From Parelaphostrongylus tenuis (Eukaryota; Nematoda; Chromadorea; Rhabditida; Metastrongylidae): 64,000 nucleotides of DNA. Each line of letters opens with the position of its first letter. The first letter of the stretch is position 1. The stretch is from positions 158,609 to 222,608 of the forward strand of contig JAHQIW010000180.1 in the NCBI GenBank assembly GCA_019055375.1. Direction: 5' to 3'. This document shows positions 12,529 to 24,415 of this stretch, one piece after another. A program made the translations under genes and the position numbers. A model generated the notes under the pieces. That model made no database searches. It was not told where the DNA came from and saw nothing but the letters and a program-made list of their open reading frames with translations.

Positions 12529-15500
12529 TTACTGAAAAAATGATATTTTATCGTTTGTGGAGACTTTTCCTATTATGAAATAGCGCGACACAGAAATGTG
12601 CGCACTGAAGCTTTTGCTATAAAGCACACTAATAGTTGTTTTTTGAGTTACCCTAGAGGTTGAGGAGAGTTTTTGACAATTAACAAAATCAGGTGGTTGT
12701 AGGTTATAACCAACCTTGGCACAGTATCTTTTCATGAACGCTGCATCGCATGGCTTCCGACAGCAATGATGGACAATCCCGAGATCTCCTGCCAATCGTC
12801 GACCCGTTTCTAATTGATCTAAAATTTTGTTTTAGTTTTTAGCTGTTTCGTAGTCTGTGAAAATTCTTCGTGATGATAAAGATCTGGTGAAATAAAACAC
12901 TGATCAGATCAAGTTGCAACATTCACGTGCTCATTTATACGGTACGATTTGTTATGTATTGTAAACTTCTAATTCACACAAGAATTCTCAGACACAGATC
13001 TCGATCTAATTCTTTAACAATTCTCAAACTCCCAAACAAAGCATGAGTGTGGGGTATGAAAAGCATAGCGACTGGAGTTGCCGTGCAATACAAGCGAAAT
13101 ACTCAACTTTCCCAAGGAAACCGATCTATTCCTCTCTAATGGTTGTCATATCTTTTACGTTACACTTCATAAATATGATAGATTCGTAGATCTGCTTACT
13201 GTGGTATGGTAACTAAAATCTGTCCAGGTCACAGCTTGCTAGGCAAAAGGAATAAATTCTCCTAAACGTGCGAACTACGTGAATTTTTCATTTGTTCCAG
13301 CAAATTCGTGATCATGCTACGGCTCAAAAATGAAAGATTTTCTTCCTTTACAAGTCATAATGCGTTGAGCTACTAAGAAAATAGCAGCAATATAAAGAAT
13401 TCCACAGATTACAATATTGTTTTTGCATCCTTTTTTGAAATTGGAGAGTTTGGATTGTATGTCAAAGTCAGAATGGAAGACAGTCCAAAAAGAAGTGCTG
13501 TTGAGATGAGACGATGAAATGCTTGCCTACTCGAAATTAGCTTCGCTTGTATCAAAACTCGACAAATGTAAATTCGCGTCTTTTCATGCAATCTATGAAT
13601 CATTGCTGAAATGGATCAATTTAGCAAATTTTTTGAATACTTGAGATAGCCAGCTTGGAAAGCCTTAATCCTCTTAAGACAAAACGGCACCTTCCGCGCC
13701 GTGCCGCTCGACGTCAAACTTATTCTGCTAATGTAACGGCGGTGTCGACTCTCTTAGGAAAGCAGACGCAGACAGCCAGGGTCACCTTTACAGGCATGCA
13801 AATGCCATCTCCTGTGATTGCAGGGCAAGCCACGGCACGAGACCACCTGCCTATCAACGCTGGTTCTCAGAGAGTTAAGCATTTTTGTAAAGTATTCTGA
13901 TACCAATAATTTAATGATGAAGAGTGTTATACGTAGCTATGGTTAGTGATACTTTGAGAGGTACATGCGCTCGTGGTAATCAAGGCTTTGGTCTCTTCAC
14001 GGCTGGCAAATTCAGAACAGACCTATGTGGAAGGAAAACACTGCCTTTGCACGCCAGCGTAGACCAGATATGCATTCAATCATTTGTGATGGCAATGGAG
14101 CCGAATGCATGGCGCACGACTTAGATCTGATTAGCAGTGAAAGTTTTGCGCTTAATTTTGGCCATTTCCTATGCGCTACAAGGATCACATGGTGGTGGAA
14201 AAATTCAAACATTTTACAGATGTGAAATGGCATATTTCATGTTAGACGCACTTTTCGGTGTTCTTGCACACCTCGTTAGTAGCATATGCTTCTCGGCTCA
14301 ATGTGATAGAATATTTCAAACCTTTCAGAGGCCTGGTATGGAATCTCTAGTACTCAACGTACGCGCTAGGCTGATCCAAAAGGCATGTGCTACTGATGAT
14401 GTGTGCGGGAACACCGCAACGTATGCTACATCAGAAACGCCACGCCAGACCTGTGAATGGCTGAAAATATTCTCTTGGACCAGATTTAATTTTAAGCGAG
14501 ATCTCAAAAGCAGTCAATCAGGAAGGTATCACATGGTGGGATCCGAAAAGCGAAATGTTCCTTATTGATGAGTGCAATCAGTTTTTACAACGAAAAACAT
14601 CGGAAAAAATTTTCATGCTCTGTTCACTGAACGTGGCTGGGACACCTTTGCATGAATAACTTTAGTCCGTTGATAGCTCAAAGATAAGCACTTGACAGCG
14701 GAAATATTCATCTAGCAAGCCTTGAAACATTTGCTATTCGGTGTGAGCTTCTAAAAACTTTCATTGGTCATTTACCCACCACAGGAATTATTAGCATATT
14801 CCAAAAATTTTCCGATAAAAGATCAATGGAAGGCTTTTCAAAGGGATTTCGCGTTTACATTGAGAGCGACGCCTTGAAGGGAAAGTGACAATCCGGCTTG
14901 ATGGAAGGCAGAGAGGAGGCGGGGGTGTACGCGCATATTTTGAATTCTTTACGAGGAGGAGAGATTAGACGTGCGGCGAAGAGTAGTAATTCTTGCTGGG
15001 CGTAGGAAAAAGGTCATTGTTTGAGACTATTATTAGCTAGCTGGCCTTCATTTGAATCGTACGCAGTTGGCCAATTAGGGTGGATCATCACCCAGCATCA
15101 CTTCCTCAAGAGAAAATGACGTGATAGTATTCAAAAAGAAACTGAAAAACAGAGCATCGTCGTCCTCCAGTCGGAATAAAATAAGAGAACAAAGAAAAAT
15201 CGTCCGAATAGATACTAGGGTTGCTACAGTTGAACAATAGTCGAGCATAAGAAAAGGTGATAACTGGTAGAATCAGCTAAACTTTTTGAGTGATTTGTGA
15301 AAGAGGACAAGAAGAATGAAGAAGACGATAGGAATGAAGATGATGTGGTTGATTATAGTGGCTCTGATGAGCATAACGATTTTAGCAAGAAGTTTTTGAA
15401 GAGAAATGAAACGGTATTCTACTGTGAAAGTAGCGATTTGATGAAAAGAAAGAAGATGAAGAAGTCACAATAATAAAAAACTTCACTAAGAAATGAAGGC

Positions 15501-16477
15501 AGGATAAAGATGGAACGGAATACTATGGACTCCATAAAAGCAATAAAAAAATAAATAATCGCTAAAAATCATGAAACTGAAATAATAGTTCAGATCACTT
15601 ATATTTCGTCGGATACAAAGTGATAATAATTGCTTAGCAAATATGAAGCTACACCGTACAGAAGCGACTGGCGTTCCTTGAATGTTGTTTGATACAGATT
15701 TTTGGAAAAGAAATTAGTCGTTATCAAGTCTTTTCCTTTATTTTTTCAAGAGAACACTTCTCATTTCTTGTTCGTTCTTTTCTTTTTATTTTTCAAAGAG
15801 TGAAACTCCTTCATACAGTATAGAAGCATGCAAATGCTACCGATGCAGTTCTGACGCGATATGTTTCAAGCGATCGAAAAAAACTCGTTCACTAATTCGA
15901 TCCCATTTTCGATTCACAAATCGCATACATCTAACGATTTTCGAATGGGATTCACCATGAAACAACAGTGCTGTCGCATTGTTTTTTTTTTTACAAAATT
16001 GTTCACTTCTAGAACTTTCATGAGAAACGAATAACATCAATGCATATAAGATCTTCCGCTTTCTTTCAGCAGGAAAGCTCACTTTTTTGGTTGAGTGAAG
16101 TATGTATTTACACGACGACTTTTGAGAAATTTGCGGTTGACATAAACCCATGCCTTTCTTCTCTAATTATTGTAATAAGCAACTATAAAAACGTCTTCCC
16201 CAAGTATCAGACCTTTGATTTTGATTTTATCAGCCAGGAGTCATCATTCATGGTATTTTCCATTACTGCTTTCTTGCTCGGTAACTAATAAAAAGTACTT
16301 AACATGCATATGAAAGCTCATAATACCTGTAGTTGGAGAATTGACATATCCGCAAAGATCGAGTAGAACTTTGGTAAGCTTTCGTCCACAATACCGCGTG
16401 TGAGGTGAGGCCAAGGATACGGTGGTGGTGAGCAACACTAGAAGCGTAATAAGCTCTGTCCATCGCGGAGTAGACAT
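12529..16477 (-). CDS. Insulin-like peptide precursor (three exons)
   Basis: Exons 16,477-16,327, 12,818-12,715 and 12,531-12,529 (stop only) join in phase into about 84 residues. Residues 1-24 form a signal peptide with the hydrophobic core LITLLVLLTTTVSLA. The B chain follows, with CGRKLTKVLLDLCG giving the classic eleven-residue gap between its two Cys. A short linker carries a dibasic site (TGRR), then the A chain reads GIVHHCCRKPCDAAFMKRYC, matching the insulin pattern CC-x3-C-x8-C. Six Cys allow the three standard disulfides, as in the vertebrate-like class of nematode insulins. Exon 1 ends in phase 1 at ACAG/GTATTA; exon 2 starts after TTTTAG and supplies the two missing bases. Exon 2 ends AAG/GTTGGT; the next TTTTTTCAG is followed at once by TAA. 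If that last intron were retained, the frame would run 61 codons further. The product would be a secreted ligand for an insulin/IGF-type receptor. The numbered ins orthologue is not clear. Confidence 0.9.
12715..12818 (-). CDS. Insulin-like gene exon 2: linker and A chain
   Basis: The acceptor AATTTTAG is followed by two bases that complete a codon, then QLETGRRLAGDL and the A chain beginning GIVHHCC. Cys spacing is exact. The exon stops three residues after the final Cys pair region (YCAK) at a GTTGGT donor. Confidence 0.88.
13655..14570 (+). pseudogene. Cysteine-rich coding-like fragments inside the insulin intron
   Basis: Open frames in several plus-strand registers carry protein-like stretches: AISCDCRASHGTR near 13,810-13,850, which recalls the end of an EGF-like domain; ICDGNGAECMAHD near 14,085-14,120; and CATDDVCGNTATYATSETP near 14,390-14,450. 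No consistent splicing or single frame joins them. They may be decayed exons of a secreted multi-domain protein, or chance. I would not name a family. Confidence 0.25.
16327..16477 (-). CDS. Insulin-like gene exon 1: signal peptide and B chain
   Basis: The ATG at 16,477-16,475 gives the best signal peptide (MSTPRWTELITLLVLL). An in-frame ATG at 16,513-16,511 would add MGEGSYGVESVV, which weakens the signal peptide and lies close to the likely start site. The exon ends with 50 codons plus one base. Confidence 0.88.
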
Positions 16478-16531
16478 AACCACACTCTCCACACCGTATG
16501 AGCCTTCTCCCATACAGTTCGTGGAGATTTT

Positions 16532-16580
16532 GGCGGGGCGGGGCTAGTTATAGGGTTTCTTAGGTGGGGCGGACAGGCGG
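16532..16580 (-). promoter_or_regulatory. Probable insulin-like gene core promoter
   Basis: Read on the minus strand, two GC-box-like clusters (GCCCCGCCCCGCC at 16,544-16,532 and CCGCCTGTCCGCCCC around 16,580-16,564) flank a TATA-like CCTATAACTAG (TATAAC at 16,552-16,547), about 70 bases before the chosen ATG. The GC-rich patch stands out sharply from the AT-rich surroundings. This is inference from position and composition. Confidence 0.5.
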
Positions 16581-16599
16581 CATCCTCACTAAAATAAAG

Positions 16600-19500
16600 C
16601 GAATAACGCCTTATATCGAATCACTCCTTTCATTTAATTGGATTTTGAAGATCAAGGCAAATGTACCTGGCAAACTCTTACATAAGCATTATACTCAGAA
16701 AGTTTCGAACCTCTCTTGATGCCATATTTTCAACTTTCAAAAAAGTGAGGACAAAGCAAGAGTCCTTTGTTTTAATGCCATTACAGCATTATTATAACGT
16801 TATAATTACTTATTCAAGATTGCTGATTTGTACACAAGATTCTAAACTTCAGCCGGGAGATGAACCAGCATTGCATCCATCGAGAACGCGTCCTGCCGCC
16901 ATATCAGCACAGCCATTGCTTTCCTACCACTCCTTTCGCGATTCAAGTTATCGAAGCTATTAGCGCAATTGGTCTGGTCAGTACATCTCGGCAAAAAACT
17001 CAGTTTGCCTAAACGGTTGGTTATTTTCTGCAGTATTTCTTTGATGCGATGACGTAATCACATAGACAAAAAGGATGAGTGTTATGCAAGTTTCGAACCT
17101 CGTAAGAGCGTTTACCCGGGTTCCAGCCTTATCGAGCGCGCCTGCCACCATTACTCAAAAGAGCAACTTAGCTGAGCACTCTTCAGGCGAAGCAACCAAC
17201 CGGCAGAACTTCGTGGATGTCACAAAGATGAAACAGCTCCATTAGGACTTTTTTAAGTTGAAACGTGGCAGGTGAAGCCGACTTCTGCTAGTGTGCACTG
17301 ATGTGTGTATGCGGGTTTGTGCACATACGATGTGCACTGCACTTTCAAAATTACCAAAATTGTCTGAATTTCTCGAAAGATCACCGTAGTAGATATACCA
17401 AGATTAGAATGAGACTGACGTTTGCAGAAATGTACACCATATCAAAGCGTAACAGTGGAGACGAATCTCTTCGGTAAACTGGATAGGCAAGCAGGCACTG
17501 ATCAGAGCTTGAATAGGGACGATTCTCTGTTATATTCGTGTGAACATCATGAAGATTTCGCACTAGTCTTCGACCACTTTGCTCAATTAGCGGTAGATTA
17601 AATTACACCGTGATTTACTTTGTTTTACTCGCATATATTTTGTGTTAAATCCATTTTTGTGGGCTTGTTCCTGTTAATTATCAAATGAAAAGAATTGTTA
17701 ATAAACTTAGCACTGATGATGTTCATTGATTTTTCTTTTTGAGGACAGCATAGAAATTTCGTTCTAACTTTCTTTGTGAGGTCCAAATAACATTGCGGTG
17801 TTTACGATCAACCAAAATGCAATGTTGAAATTATTTTAAAGAATTTCGTGTTTTCAAATTGTTTTGGAGAAAATAATCTTGCAGCTCGGTAGACTGCTAT
17901 TGAAAACCTTCATTCTTCCACCAATTTCAGCAAATTGCGCAATATCAAGTGAATCGTCGAAGCATTATCCATTTGTATGACACAAATGAATAGTGTGATC
18001 TCTGTTTAGTAAGGCATTATCAGCAATATATCATTTCAGATGAGCAAACAGTCATGCACACATGATCTTTAGTTGAATGACGAACAAGATAAAACATCTC
18101 TTATCAAAACTAGTTACGGTTTGTAACGAACCATCTAGGCACCCCTACATAAAGACCAAAGATTCCGCCGCACCATGTGAAGGTAGTGACCGCTTTATAA
18201 AGATTTCTCTTTTAGGCAATTGTTTACTGTTAGTTCGAATCGCGGAATTTCGAGAGCTTCGCTATTATGTCACCGTTCGCTGATCGAACAAACAGCGTTC
18301 AGCCCTGATCCGGCCCTGACATCGCCATAGGTATCCCCACTAATAACACTACGAGGCAAACGACCTTTTCGAAAAACTAGACAAAATCCGCCTAAAGAGG
18401 TGATTGTTTTTGTCAATATCAACGCTTCATTGCAGAAAGGAAGAATAATAAAAAAAACGGCGCGAATTGTAAGCTCCAGTTTTAAGAGATTTCACAAAAA
18501 TGGAATAGAACAGCATGAAGCAACAGGCGAAGATTTTTTGCCATCATTCAAAGTTTCTCTGCACGATTATATAAGCATGTGTTAATTTCGCCAAACAATG
18601 AATGTTATCGTCAGACAAATCATGAGTGCGGCGTAGATAACTTCCGTCGACCTTCTGCTACAACAACAGCTGGGTTGCGCAACCCTGCTCATCTCCATTA
18701 GAACGGCGAGACAGCTGCAGAATGCACACACGCGCCGATTCCTGTTTATTTGAAATCAAAAGAAAAAATTCGGATCCTGCGTTTGTCCCATAAGTTTCTT
18801 AACCACCAGTTTGTTCCTCCTATTGGAGAATGTGATATGAAAGTGAAAAAACTCCTGTAAGGTTAGGTGAGCGATTTGCTGTCAAACGTTATCCCGAGTT
18901 GGAAACTAGCCGACAAAATCCGAAACTTCCTCATAGCTGCCGTAACCAAATAGAATTTTTTTTTTGCAAGAAAGCTTCCGAATCGTTGAAATTGAATGAT
19001 TTTCTGAAATGGACTGAGTCTAAGATTCGTTATCTCTGGAGTTAAATGGTTTACATATGACTGCTTGGTTTCTCTACCCGTTGTGCTTCAATGCTTGACA
19101 ATATCTTCTACAAATCTAAAAACATAAATCAGTACTTTTTCTTCAACTTTAGATCGATTTTCTCCAAGTTAACAAAATTCCCGCCCGATTTCACGCAATC
19201 TTGCGGAATCTATTTCAAATTTTTCGTTAACCCTAGAAAAAAATTGAGTTTTCCGTTTTAATTTTCGTCCATTTGAATGCATTTCTTGTACTAGCGTCAT
19301 CTAACAACGTTTGTGAATTTGGGAGAGTAGTGCCTTTCTTTTTAGCGGGGTAACGGCTTCTACATGGAACCAACTGTGGACCTGTTATAGATTTTATGCG
19401 TTTCATTTTTCCAGAAAAAAAAATAGATATTGCATCGTTTTGGCAGAAAGTTGTCCTCAATCCGCATATATACTTTTACCCCACTAGTACGCTACCGTAG

Positions 19501-20130
19501 AAAATGTCCACAACTCAAAAGTCTTTTGGCATTGCTTAGTATTGCCATGTTGCCCTCAAAAAGCCCTCCTCAACTCACACACCTGCCATTGTACTGCAAA
19601 GGTTGTTCACCCATGTTTTCTCCACTTTCATACACCGAAATTACCACAGTAAAGTGTCAAATCATGTTTGGCGAGCTCATCTTATGACGTCTGGTGACAT
19701 CACCTGGTGGCAGGCTCGACAAGGTGGCTTCACCTCGCTTTTCGGTCAATGCTTTACGTATTGGATCGTTACCATTCCCTACCAACTGGAAAATCTATGT
19801 CCTCGACTCAGGAGTCTTACCCTCTCTACACATCAGCTTGAATAATGAAAATAACAATATCCTAAGAACTGTCCTTTGTAAGACGGTGATGGTTTTTTGC
19901 GCAGTAATCAAATTGTGGAATTATTTTTCTATCATAATTTCTAGTGCGTATGCGAATTATTATCTGGATAAACAGATTTGGTATGGTTTTTCACGTCTTG
20001 GCTCTGACGAAGGCAAGGTCGCCAAAGCGTCAGTCATCGAATTTCAAGAGAGAAGTAACAATCTCGAGCAAGTTTCAATCAAAGAAACGGACAGTTTGTA
20101 AGGTACATATCTTATCGAGAGAATTCTTTT
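16600..20130. other. Intergenic, no gene seen
   Basis: No gene. Two short segments near 16,845-16,935 and 17,085-17,160 resemble each other (a CGAGAACGCGTCCTGCCGCC / CGAGCGCGCCTGCCACC motif) and look like fragments of a tRNA-like repeat. ORFs at 18,077-18,585 and 19,430-20,101 lack supporting features. Confidence 0.45.
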
Positions 20131-20134
20131 TATC

Positions 20135-20290
20135 TGACAGCTTTTTAGCGACGATATGATGTTACATATATACCCAATGATTTTGAGTGATGTGCAAAAC
20201 TTTGACGTCAGCGGGGACTCAAACCCGCATCTCACCCTTTCCGAGGGACATGCTTCAACCAATTGCACTACAGACGCTGGTTTTGCCATC
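20135..20290 (-). repeat. tRNA-derived SINE copy (first of a pair)
   Basis: In reverse complement it shows an A-box-like GTAGTGCAATTGGTTGAAGC, CTCGGAAAGGGTGAGAT and the B-box-like GGTTTGAGTCC, then the tail with GGGTATATATGTAACATCAT. A second copy with the same tail lies 250 bases to the right in the same orientation. Confidence 0.8.
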
Positions 20291-20439
20291 ATTCTTTCTT
20301 CGCTACAGCGCATCAATCTGTCAGCAATCAGCCGTCAGCGGTTTGGCCTAGCTTTCGATATCGCCACTGAACCTACTTACGCCGACAAATAATGGATCTA
20401 TATCTTACCGGCAAGAATTCCTCTTATTTAACAGCTTTT

Positions 20440-20575
20440 TAGCGAAGACATGATATTACATATATACCCAATAATGTAGAGTAGTGTGCAAAGACATTTG
20501 CGTGCGCAGGGATTCGAACCCAGATCTCACTCTTTCCGGGAGCGTGTGCTGAACCGTTGTTGTGCACGCCAGTCA
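20440..20575 (-). repeat. tRNA-derived SINE copy (second of a pair)
   Basis: Reverse complement has CTCCCGGAAAGAGTGAGAT and the perfect B box GGGTTCGAATCCC. Together with the copy at 20,135-20,290 the upstream flank AACAGCTTTTTAGCGA is also shared, so the family consensus is longer than the tRNA-like body, or the pair arose by tandem duplication. Confidence 0.8.
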
Positions 20576-20782
20576 TCAGCTCGTATAATATTCTGGATTT
20601 TCATTTCGTCCTTGGTATTGTAAAACGCGAGTATCTCTCAAGATTCATAGTGAACTTAGCAGATACGATTTTATGGCATGGAACGTGTTCACTTATATCG
20701 TCGATCCTGATTTGTCAGCATTGTGCATATACGCCTTTGTTTTGTTCGTTCCAGCTTGTCGTCGCATAATTTTACATCTACA

Positions 20783-20790
20783 TATAAAAG
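20783..20790 (+). promoter_or_regulatory. TATA box of the plus-strand secreted-protein gene
   Basis: A canonical TATAAAAG lies 69 bases before the signal-peptide ATG at 20,859. That places a start site near 20,815 with a short 5' leader. The spacing is right for a Pol II TATA promoter. An ATG at 20,673 opens the same frame but lies upstream of this box. Confidence 0.5.
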
Positions 20791-20858
20791 CGTCGGAGAA
20801 CGACGATGTATACAGACAGTGGATACCGGTTACCACCGCGAAGTCCACATATCATCTA

Positions 20859-21073
20859 ATGCCACTGCTTATTCTGCTGCTAACTCTCTCGTCAGGTTGG
20901 AGTCATCAAAAAATTGATCAGTTGAAGCAGCTCAGTGCTTACGATCCAAGGCATCTCCTCGTTCCCGATCAAATAGAAGTAGTTCCACAAAACCTTTTGC
21001 AACCGTTTCGACCAAAGTTCAGCGTCGTACTATCAGAAACGGATCGATCAACCAGAATCAATGGCAAGAACAT
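20859..21073 (+). CDS. Secreted-protein gene exon 1 (signal peptide)
   Basis: 71 codons plus two bases, ending AACAT/GTGAGTT, a near-consensus donor. The signal peptide begins MPLLILLLTLSSGW; the mature part starts near SHQKIDQLKQLSAYDPRHL. Confidence 0.65.
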
Positions 21074-24000
21074 GTGAGTTATTTTCAATTTCTTATCACA
21101 TGGAATGATCACAAGCACTGAGATACAAGCAAAACTTGAAATGTGTCGTTTCGCGTGATGAACTCAAATCACGACATACTCTTACAAATAATAGGTTGTC
21201 AACTAAGTTTTGTCGCATCAAAAACTTTCTAACAAAACAGCTCCCGGAAAGAGTGAGATCTGGGTTCGAATCCCGGCTGAAGCAAATGTTTTTGCACACC
21301 ACTTTACATTCTTGAGTTTATTGTAACATCATACCACCGCAATACGCGGTCAAATTAAATGAATTCTGATTGATTATTGAAATCCATATCTGTCAGTATA
21401 AGTGGGTTTAATGTCGATAAGTGACTGCCCATGCCAGACCGTAGACGGTTGACTATTGACAGATAACGCGTTGTAAAGTAAAAAGAGCGCTGTGCAAAAC
21501 GAGCGTCGGTAGTGCAACGGTTCAGCACGCGCTCCGCGAAACAGTGAGATCCGGGTTCAAATTCCAGTTGACGCGATCGTTTTCCCACACCACTCTACAT
21601 TATTGACTTTATTGTAACAAAACAATTTATCTACTAACATTAACAAATAACATTCTGATATGCACCATTGAAATTAATAATGATTTACCAAATTTGTGGT
21701 GACTTTTCGAAGTCTCGACAATGGAAATCTGACATTTTGGAAGCAAAACACTTAGATAAGTGCTTTATCACATAATCGACTTTATGTTGTAGTGGCCCAA
21801 AGAGATAGTAGTCACTTGGAGCAGTATCTGGACTGCACGCAGGATGATTTATACGTTCCCACCGTAAGTCTTCGATCTTCTGCGATGTCAGACGAGCAAT
21901 ATGTGGGCGAGTGTTGTCTTGGTGCAAAATAACATGAAGCTGTCGCAGTCAATTTTGACGTATTGTTACGGCTTTCACAAAGCTTTATGAAGCATCTTTC
22001 GACAATTCGTAAATCAAACCGCCTGGTGGTTAAGTGCTCTACATAAGTTTTGTGTCACTTCGGTAGCATAAACATCCAACTGGTTGGTTCAAGAGACATT
22101 CACGAATCCTATATTCTGGAGCATTGATTCTGAAGTGAAAGAAAACTTTATACAGTTACGAAATATGAAATGGTTAACATATTTATAATCTGGGGACCAC
22201 GTCATTCCGAATGACATAAAACACGTTAAAAAGACCAAGAAACAAGTTTGTTGCAAATGAATGAAGATAACAACAAATAACACTGCAAAACTTATTAACC
22301 AATTCAACAATGGCAATTACCAATAATATGAAAACAATGATATTACTAGTAATAAATAATTATAATATTGCTATAGACAGGTAAACTTTCGTGGTTTTTC
22401 TTGTGACAATTGTTTGAATGTTATGCTAACTATTCTCTTAGCAGTGAATAAAAGTGGCATTCATCAACTAATTTTTGAAAAGATTTTTGAATCGAAAATT
22501 TGCTTGAGAATTGCTCAGTTTCGGCTGGGTGAATAAAAAGTAATTTGTTCTCCAAACTAGGGCATTTTCATTCATGTTCAGTTCTATTTCTGCCTAAATT
22601 TGTACTCTGCTCCATTTATCATTTTCCATGTTTTTCAAAGGGATACGAGATTTACATGGGAAATTTGGCATACTTTCTCTTATCAATGATTTTTCAGTTC
22701 CTTATGGCTCGGCGACGGTTTTGTTCGAATTCCAAGACGTCCTGTGATCTCGTCGGCATCACTAGTTCCGACTTCAGCTGAGCAGCTTATCGAGGTAGAG
22801 AATCAGCAGAAATCATCGGTGGTCAGTGCTCAGCGTACTAAATGGCCACGAGGCGGAAACTGTTTGTACGAACCTCTCCATATTCATTATCAGTTCCATT
22901 CCACACGTTCCAGGCTAAAGTTTGCTTGCTTAACTGCCATGCAACTTTCATGATAACAAAGTGAAGAACCACGCCCACAACATGTGACGGAGTGGGATCG
23001 TAAAATTTCACTTCCGCTTTACTCTGTAGAACTAAGTAGCTAATAGTTTTGCAGAGCCCAGTGAAGTCAACTCGAATATTTTAGACGATAAAATCAAAAT
23101 GGTCCAAGATTTTCCAACACTTAGGAATAAAAGCTCTTTTTTAACATGAGTTTTATTTACTCTAAGTTAATTAGGCATTAAGCAGTAGTTGTCCAGTGAT
23201 CTGAATTGAGATTCCGCAACGAATTTGGAAAAACACTGAAAAAATGAAGTTGCCTATTGAGAACACCATAGAATGCAACGTTACTACTGGAGCGTGGGTG
23301 ATGCCGCTTTTCAGAACAATCCGAAACTTGGGCTCCACAAGTTTTCTCCTTTTTTTGTCTGTGAGAAAAAGCAATCTATGAAAAGGCGATTTTAAAAAAG
23401 TGATCAGAGCTGAATGATATCTTTCAGATTTAGTATGAAGCGGAAACAACTATCGATTTCATTCTTAGTAAGTTTTCTCCACATTCCGATGCATCGTCCC
23501 AGGAATTCGTAAAAACCCAGTTTATATGATAATTTACGTGAATTTTATGCATCTGTTCCAAATTCATATATACAGGTTAACCTCAGGAAAGAGAAACATG
23601 TAGTGGCAACATCATATTAATCTGTTGATAACATAATGTATCTATACTTTTCGATTTTATCCGAGGTGGGCTGTTTACTTGTTGAGGAACCTCCCAAAAT
23701 CATTCCAGCAGATCTGCCACATATTTACCACAGCCATACCGACAAGCCGATCGGTGTTTCGCCTTAAGTAGGTGCTCCGTTAGCTGATTACAACGTGACA
23801 CTGTGTGACGAAGGATTGAGCTTCGACATCCTGTTTGATGTTGATTATGCCGCTTGATCGTTTCATCACCCCTCTCGAGTGCTGTGTAGGTGGTCGCAAT
23901 GCTCAGCTTTCAACATAAATGAAGAGTTCACCGACTGTTCGGCTGCTTATGAGAGTAAAGTGTAAAAAATTATGCGAGATAAGTGCGATTTAAATGTGCC

Positions 24001-24336
24001 AGTAAGTCTAGTCGACCCATCAATTTCTCTGGCAGCGAGGAATTTTGAAGAAAAGCACGATCATTTTCGGCGAAGATTCATCGCTCTGTGATGACCTCCA
24101 TGATATCAAGCCTTTCAGCCTCTAATGATATTCAAAATTTTGAAGACGGTTCTCCCATATCAGGAGGTTCATCCAGCATGGCATGTGATAAGATCGAATA
24201 GGCACTCTCAAGGGTATTTCTCAAACACATTCAAGAAGTGACCACTCTTGTTCACGGTTTGTTGTTAACACACGGGTGGACTTGAATATATGTAAGCAGT
24301 TTTTCTCTCCTTTCTCCCTCTCTTTCTTTTTATGAA

Positions 24337-24415
<79 letters not shown>

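Noticed and set aside
20673..20858. Upstream in-frame ATG extending the secreted protein
   Set aside because: It precedes the TATA box and would bury the signal peptide 62 residues into the protein.
21225..21340. Possible tRNA gene because of a perfect B box (GGTTCGAATCC)
   Set aside because: No acceptor stem or anticodon arm can be formed, and the same body recurs many times with decay; it is a tRNA-derived SINE.
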